From the NCBI GenBank assembly GCA_029339505.1, contig JAQISU010000058.1, positions 1,366,001-1,430,000 of the forward strand: DNA of 64,000 nucleotides. The letters run 5' to 3'. The first letter of the stretch is position 1. The number at the start of each line of letters is the position of its first letter. The translations under genes and the position numbers were made by a program. Source of the DNA: Unio delphinus. Its lineage: Eukaryota > Mollusca > Bivalvia > Unionida > Unionidae. The notes under the pieces were generated by a model. That model ran no database searches. It was given only the letters and a program-made list of their open reading frames with translations, and had not been told where the DNA came from. Positions 58,588 through 64,000 of the stretch are shown here, in pieces.

Positions 58588-60097
58588 GAAATCTTTTAAG
58601 ATTTTGTTTCAAATAGTTTCAGTTTGCTTGAAATAGTTTCGGTCTGTTCACCCTCTCTGCTGCTGTATTCGAAAGAGAAATGCATACATGAGGTCAAATG
58701 TTAATGATATTAAGTATAAATACAATTGTCAATAATGGTGGAATATGGACATAGCAGATCTGGATGCAATGCAACTCGTATGTCTCCAAACTTAACAGGG
58801 TAGTGTAATTTGACACGATAATAATGAAAGAGCTGATTATCTGTCAATGTAGCACAGTAATTCAAAATGGTGACAGGTAGCAGGGTTGTTCCTGAAGCAG
58901 ATTTGTTAGATATCCAATTTCATATGGAAATCTCTTAACGGACCATTGAATCAATCTAGTATCCCATGAAAAACATGTCTGAAAATGGATTATATGTGCA
59001 ATCAAGTCTATCATAATTGCAATGCTTTATAATGGGTGAAATCAGACCCTGAACCAAGAACATACCAGTACAGGTTTTGGAAGCTGATTTATCAGATACT
59101 ATTGAGATTATAAGAACGTTTTTTGTTTACAGAACAGTCCAAAGGCATGTCATCCAAAAGAAACTATAAACCATAATGCATCTGTAGTTTCTCAATTGGT
59201 AGAAAGTCCCCTCTTGTCCATCATTCATATGCAACAACAATAGGGTATTTTTCTAGATCATATATAAAATTGCTTATAAAAGTGTTGTTTTTTTTTAAAT
59301 CGATTTTTGCAGGAGACCACAAAAATTAATGAATGCCAAAATAAATCAAAGGAATCATTTCTAAGCAGCAAGTTCTGTCTAAAGTACTACAAAAAGTCAT
59401 AATGTTACACTTTTTTTCAATATAATCACACAATTTCTTACAAATTACAATCTCCTCCCCCCTCCCAGAAATCTACTTTCGCTTTCTGCTTTTTTAAAAA
59501 AAAAAACTGGTATCAATGTGCATGTTCATTCAGAAGACCGGGATTTAATATTCATATAATCCTTTTGTTCAATCTCTAATTACATATTAGATCACAAAGC
59601 ATAAAATAATTTTCCTTTGAATATTTTTATATAATAAAAAAAAAACAAAGTAATTTTAAACTTTCTTACCTTGATTTAAAAGCCATAAACACCTTACCAT
59701 AATACAGGACTACATGATTGTAATAGGTGGTAATTCAATAACTTGGATCCTTCACTGTGTATTGATTTTGTAAAATTATGACAGCTCAGTTTAGTGTTTA
59801 AGAAAAAGATACAAATGGAGTCAATCAACCAGAATGGAAATATGTACACTGCACAACCCCAACTAAAGTGAACTGATCGATGTACAGGCTAGGTATGGCT
59901 GATAAAAGGCTATTTATAGTAACATTGGGTTTTCCAACTGCACATTACATGACCAAGGCATATATAACAGAGAGCTTCCTTTCCAGGAAGTAATGAAACA
60001 GAAATCTATAACCTTAGAGTAAATACATGAAGTCAAACAGAAATCAAACTGACAAATCTATTGATAGACAAAAGTATGTAATGTTGCAGTATACTCC

Positions 60098-60329
60098 ATG
60101 GCATTGTGTTATATCAACTTGTGTCAAGTTTCAGTGCATTGTATTATATTAAGTCCTGTACAGTTTCAATTTAATGAATGGCATTTTGTTTAATTAACTA
60201 GTGTAATCCATTGCACAGTGTTATATCAATTTGTGTAAAGTCTCAGTTCAATCTATGGCATTTTGTTAAATAAACTCCTTTAATCCATTGCTGTTTGTGT
60301 AAAGTTTCTGTTAAATCTTTGGCACTGTG
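60098..60329. repeat. Degenerate start of the 43-45-bp array
   Basis: Several diverged units of the form ggcattgtgttatatcaact with tgtgtcaagtttcag. The array is interrupted by the P1 MITE at 60330 and resumes at about 61390. Confidence 0.75.
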
Positions 60330-60575
60330 TTAACACATTAACCCCTGGTGCCATGTTTATGGGGCAGGAGGTAGTAGTCTACTTTGAAGGTCTAGATCTG
60401 GCATCAAGGTCATGTATGATAATGATACACTAAGTGGGTGGTATTAAGGAAAAGTAGATAGATTTAGATCTACAATTATACCAAATAATCTGAACGTTCT
60501 AGTTGCACTTCAAAATATAGCAGGGAAAAACCTAATTTTTTGGACCCCTGAATAAAGCAAAATCTGCATCTAATA
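60330..60575. mobile_element. PiggyBac-type MITE (family P1, copy 4), one end only
   Basis: Starts TTAA|CACATTAACCCCTGGTGC and continues gggcaggaggtagtagtcta and accaaataatctgaacgttc, matching copy 2 in orientation. Similarity fades after about 60575 and no second end was found. Confidence 0.78.
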
Positions 60576-60861
60576 TCCTTGGGAATAAAGGATTAAATTT
60601 TTGCAAGGCACAATTTGCACTGTAAGTACTGTACATTAACTGGTAAACTTGAACCGGCCTGTGAAGTATCAAGTATTTATTTACCTTGAATTTAATTTAG
60701 TGTTTGAGAAATCAGAAAATACACACATGCAAAATAATAACAAAATGAATTAGTTTTTTATAACAGTTTAAAAAGTGTCTGGACACAGAGAATCTATTTT
60801 TGTTTACATGCATATACATCTTAGGACACAGAAAAAAAATATTTTTTTATGTCCCAAGAAT

Positions 60862-61231
60862 TAGGGCCTAACCAGAAATCGCCTCGGACATTCGCTTTGG
60901 CCGAATATCCGGTTTTTCAGTACTATTTGGAAGTATTCGCCTCGGCAAATAATACACGCACAAATAGTTACAAGTAAAATAATTCAATAAATATCGAACT
61001 TTTTAAAAAAAAGTTTTTTAATACATAATAATTTTTGTTAATAATAAAATGTTCAACTTATAGGCGATATATACCGTATACAAAAAGTTTAAGCTTCGCA
61101 TACGATAATGAAACAAACAGTACTGTCTGAAGTCGCACCTACTACTCTGTTCATGCCCAGATCTGGCAAATAGTACATCCAAATACTCGGATTCGGTACT
61201 CGGCAAAATTTATCTACTCGGTTAGGCCCTA
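60862..61231. mobile_element. 370-bp hAT MITE
   Basis: Perfect 12-bp inverted ends TAGGGCCTAACC and GGTTAGGCCCTA. The 8-bp target duplication is CCAAGAAT (60854-60861) and CCAATAAT (61232-61239), one mismatch. Sub-terminal attcgcctcggc / tactcggattcggtactcgg motifs repeat, as is usual for hAT. No coding capacity. Confidence 0.9.
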
Positions 61232-61389
61232 CCAATAATTATACCCATTACAGTAGTCAACCCCAAAAAATTCTTAAAATCTTTAAAGTTTAGACCTTGG
61301 CCTACAGAAGCCGATCCCCCTTGTTACATGCCTAATTTTTTAAATAAATTATTTGGCTTATATGTGAGCATACACTGTACATTTGATTA

Positions 61390-62095
61390 TGTTACTTCAA
61401 CTTAAGTAAAGTTTCAGTTCAATCCATTGCATTGTGTTATATCAACTCTTGCATAGTTGAAGTTCAATACCTTGCATTGTGTTACATCAACTCTTGCATA
61501 GTTGAAGATCATGTGTAATATCAACTCTTGCATAGTTGAAGTTCAATACATTGCACTGTGTTATATCAACTCTTGCATAGTTGAAGTTCAATACATTGCA
61601 TTGTGTTATATCAACTCTTGCATAGTTGAAGTTCAATCCATTGCATTGTGTTATATCAACTCTTGCATAGTTGAAGTTCAATACATTGCATTGTGTTATA
61701 TCAACTCTTGCATAGTTGAAGTTCAATACATTGCATTGTGTTATATCAACTCTTGCATAGTGTAAGTTCAATACATTGCATTGTGTTATATCAACTCATG
61801 TAGAGTTTCAGTTTAATACATGGCAATATGTTCCAGTTCAACTTCAATCCATTGCTTTGTGTTATATAAACTCGTGCACAGTTTTAGTTCAATCTATTAC
61901 ATTGTCTTATATCAACTCATTTAGAGATTTAGTTCAATCTATTGCACTGACTTGTATCAATTTGTGTTATGTTTCAGATCAATATATGGCATTGTGTTAT
62001 ATCAACTATTGTACAGTTTTATCTATTGCATTGTCTTATATCAACCTGTTTGCAGTTTTAGTTCAATCTATTGCATTGTGTTATATTATGTTTTG
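61390..62095. repeat. 45-bp minisatellite, about 15 units
   Basis: The unit is gttcaatacattgcattgtg, ttatatcaactcttgcatag, ttgaa. Units at 61460-61790 are nearly identical; the flanks are diverged. It belongs to the same repeat as 62395-62890. The 45-base unit keeps frames open on both strands, which is not evidence of a gene. Confidence 0.95.
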
Positions 62096-62113
62096 TCCAA
62101 AATCTTGATTATT

Positions 62114-62114
62114 A

Positions 62115-62149
<35 letters not shown>
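62114..62149. repeat. (CT)n microsatellite
   Basis: About 36 bases of CT with one extra T. It sits where the tandem array is interrupted. Confidence 0.95.
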
Positions 62150-62394
62150 AATACAGTAGACACATCTAGATGTATTGTAACCACTGAATTCTGTCATTGT
62201 AAATATCAGCCCAGCTAAATGATAAAGTAATCAACATATCCTCACTCAACAGGTTGTTGGAGTGGGACTGGCAAATCTTCGATTTTGCTGCCCAGAACTT
62301 TGCATGCGTACAGAGGACCCCTGCATGGGTGATTTACTGCTTCCCAGATCAAATAGTTGCGTCCTACTATATGTAATTAAGCGTTTCCGAGACC

Positions 62395-62890
62395 TCTGAA
62401 GGTTTTAGTTCGATCTATTGCATTGTACTATATCAACTTGTGTAATGTTTAGTTCAATCTATTGTATTTTGTTATATCAACTTGTTTACAGTTTTAGTTC
62501 AATCCACTGCATCATGTTATATCAACTTGTGTAGTCTTAGTTCAATCTATTGCACTGTCTTGTATCAACTTGTGTAGTCTTAGTTCAATCTATTGCACTG
62601 TCTTGTATCAACTTGTGTAGTCTTAGTTCAATCTATTGCACTGTCTTGTATCAACTTGTGTAGTCTTAGTTCAATCTATTGCACTGTCTTATATCAACTT
62701 GGGTAACATTTTAGTTCAATCTATTGCACTGTCTTGTATCAACTTGGGTAGTCTTAGTTCAATCTATTGCACTGTCTTGTATCAACTTGTGTAGTCTTAG
62801 TTCAATCTATTGCACTGTCTTGTATCAACTTGGGTAACATTTTAGTTCAATCTATTGCACTGTCTTATATCAACTTGGGTAAAGTTTCAG
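62395..62890. repeat. 43-bp minisatellite, about 11 units
   Basis: The unit is gtcttagttcaatctattgc, actgtcttgtatcaacttgt, gta. It is a shorter variant of the 45-bp unit upstream. The two blocks are separated by 62096-62394, which has no similarity to the array. Confidence 0.94.
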
Positions 62891-63392
62891 TGAATCTTCC
62901 TATTCTTGAACCAAAGGATCATTTTATATTGAAACCCCATTTTGTGGAAACAAAGTTTACTACAGGCCATCTTGGCAGTAAATATATAATTTGCTCAAGT
63001 CTGGCAGTATCTGGGGAATTGATTTGTCAATATAACTGTGGTCAGAAATACAACCACACCACATTTGTGAATCATTTGTCAGACATAACTAGCATCAAGT
63101 TAATACTGTACATCATTTACTCTGGACACTAAAATTAGAATGAATTTCTAGGTGGAAAAAGGAGAATGACAGAAGTTCATGAGATCAAACTAAAAAAGTG
63201 CACATGCTATTTACTGAATGCAATATCAAAACTTACATACAATTAAAAAATGTGCCGTTTTTAAAATTAATGGTTTCAACCATATCCTCTACTCCAATGA
63301 AACTGTCTTAGCACATCCATATCCCATGATCATGAAAGTCTTAGCACAATCATCCATGACGAATTGACATGAAACTAACAGCACTACCACAT

Positions 63393-64000
63393 AGTGTTGT
63401 TCCGATTATCAATTATAATCGATCATCAGTTGGTTGAGCAAACCAATAAGATAATCGATTGTGAACTCCATAATCAATTGTTTGTAATGGGAGACTACTT
63501 TTTAGGTGTATGCAAAGCACAAATGTTAGTAAAACTTCCAGCCACTAAAGTTGACCTGAACTTTATTAATTCCCTTCACAACTACAAATATGAAACCTTA
63601 TGATTCATAATTAGGAAGTTGACCTGAAATTTATGAATTCCCTTCACAACTACAAACATGAAACCTTATGATTCATAATTAGGAACATATAGTCATTATT
63701 ACATGGTCAAATTGTTTAAGTGTTGAGTTAATATAAACACATCACATATGAACGAAAAATTTCGGGGGATTGTGACTGAACAGCCATTAAAGTTGCATTC
63801 ATTTCACAAAGTTGTAGAACAAAAGTAACACACAAGGTAATATTATTGTCAGGTTAAAGTAAACATGTTAAAAAAGAGATTACTCCTGTACATTTATAAA
63901 CATATTGAACTCTTGATCAAAGATATAACTGTTTAAAAAAAATTAAAATTTGCTCTTAGTAACCGATCATAATCGATGATCAGTTGGTTAAGGGGAACCG
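63393..64000. mobile_element. Possible end of a hAT-like element (incomplete)
   Basis: agtgttgttccgattatcaa, ttataatcgatcatcagttg at 63393 is typical of hAT ends with repeated aatcgat motifs. A related segment, accgatcataatcgatgatc, agttggttaagg, sits at the very end of the window in direct orientation. A complete second end is not in view. Confidence 0.35.
63548..63685. repeat. 68-bp tandem duplication
   Basis: aagttgacctgaactttatt, aattcccttcacaactacaa, atatgaaaccttatgattca, taattagg is repeated immediately at 63616 with a few substitutions. Confidence 0.92.

Larger units (their letters stand above)
55439..64000 (-). other. Intron or upstream flank with viral-like relics and arrays
   Basis: No exon was identified here, although the family's TPR region should lie upstream. 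Contents: Polinton-like gene relics (56755-58470), an inverted repeat (58537-58587), a P1 MITE (60330-60575), a hAT MITE (60862-61231), a 43-45-bp array (60098-62890, interrupted) and a possible transposon end (63393-64000). I see nothing recognisable in 55439-56754 (a 63-codon minus frame at 56334-56525 has no features), 58590-60097, 61240-61385 or 62891-63392. Confidence 0.5.

Noticed and set aside
59673..59720. Possible exon ending at a strong donor (AAATCAAG|GTAAGA, minus strand)
   Set aside because: None of its open frames ends in phase 0, which the next candidate exon at 55438 requires, and no clear acceptor is present.
61487..61771. Repetitive frames on both strands
   Set aside because: By-products of the 45-bp repeat.

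Overview
This is an animal genomic window: AT-rich, with GT-AG introns, no operon structure, and abundant microsatellites, minisatellites, tRNA-derived SINEs and DNA transposons. The SINE and transposon repertoire suggests a lophotrochozoan, most likely a mollusc. That assignment is inference and cannot be proved from the window alone.

One host gene spans almost the whole window on the minus strand. It encodes a ZC3H7-type CCCH zinc-finger protein (relative of vertebrate ZC3H7A/ZC3H7B, RNA-binding proteins linked to microRNA biogenesis). Eleven well-supported exons lie at 47782-47621, 46013-45974, 43498-43173, 39556-39514, 35697-35125, 33252-32922, 24285-24143, 18340-17310, 7703-7355, 4170-3840 and 636-426. 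Their splice phases chain perfectly and total 3540 nt (1180 codons). Three further small exons are phase-compatible and less certain: 55438-55382, 42526-42506 and 26981-26901. The TPR-containing N-terminus expected for this family and the extreme C-terminus are not seen and probably lie outside the window. The protein carries five CCCH fingers and one C2H2 finger, one CCCH module more than I recall for the vertebrate proteins.

The introns are crowded. From low to high coordinates: a decayed hAT-like element (813-2787); 38-bp and 44-bp minisatellites flanking the exon at 7355-7703; a 2.4-kb hAT-like element with an intact 255-codon ORF (8985-11386); a decayed piggyBac element (14407-15751); tRNA-derived SINEs; four copies of a piggyBac-type MITE with TTAA ends; an 8-bp-TSD hAT element (25473-26844); a DIRS-like tyrosine recombinase relic; a 59-bp array; a TA-flanked element (37954-38976); a 48-bp array split by a LINE fragment; and a 39-bp array of about 1.5 kb.

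Upstream of the gene's visible exons, at 56.7-58.5 kb, is a broken cluster of Polinton/Maverick- or adintovirus-like genes: integrase, PLA2-like virion protein, zinc ribbon and packaging ATPase. Beyond it lie a 370-bp hAT MITE and a 43-45-bp array. No convincing second host gene, tRNA gene, rRNA gene or CRISPR array was found.
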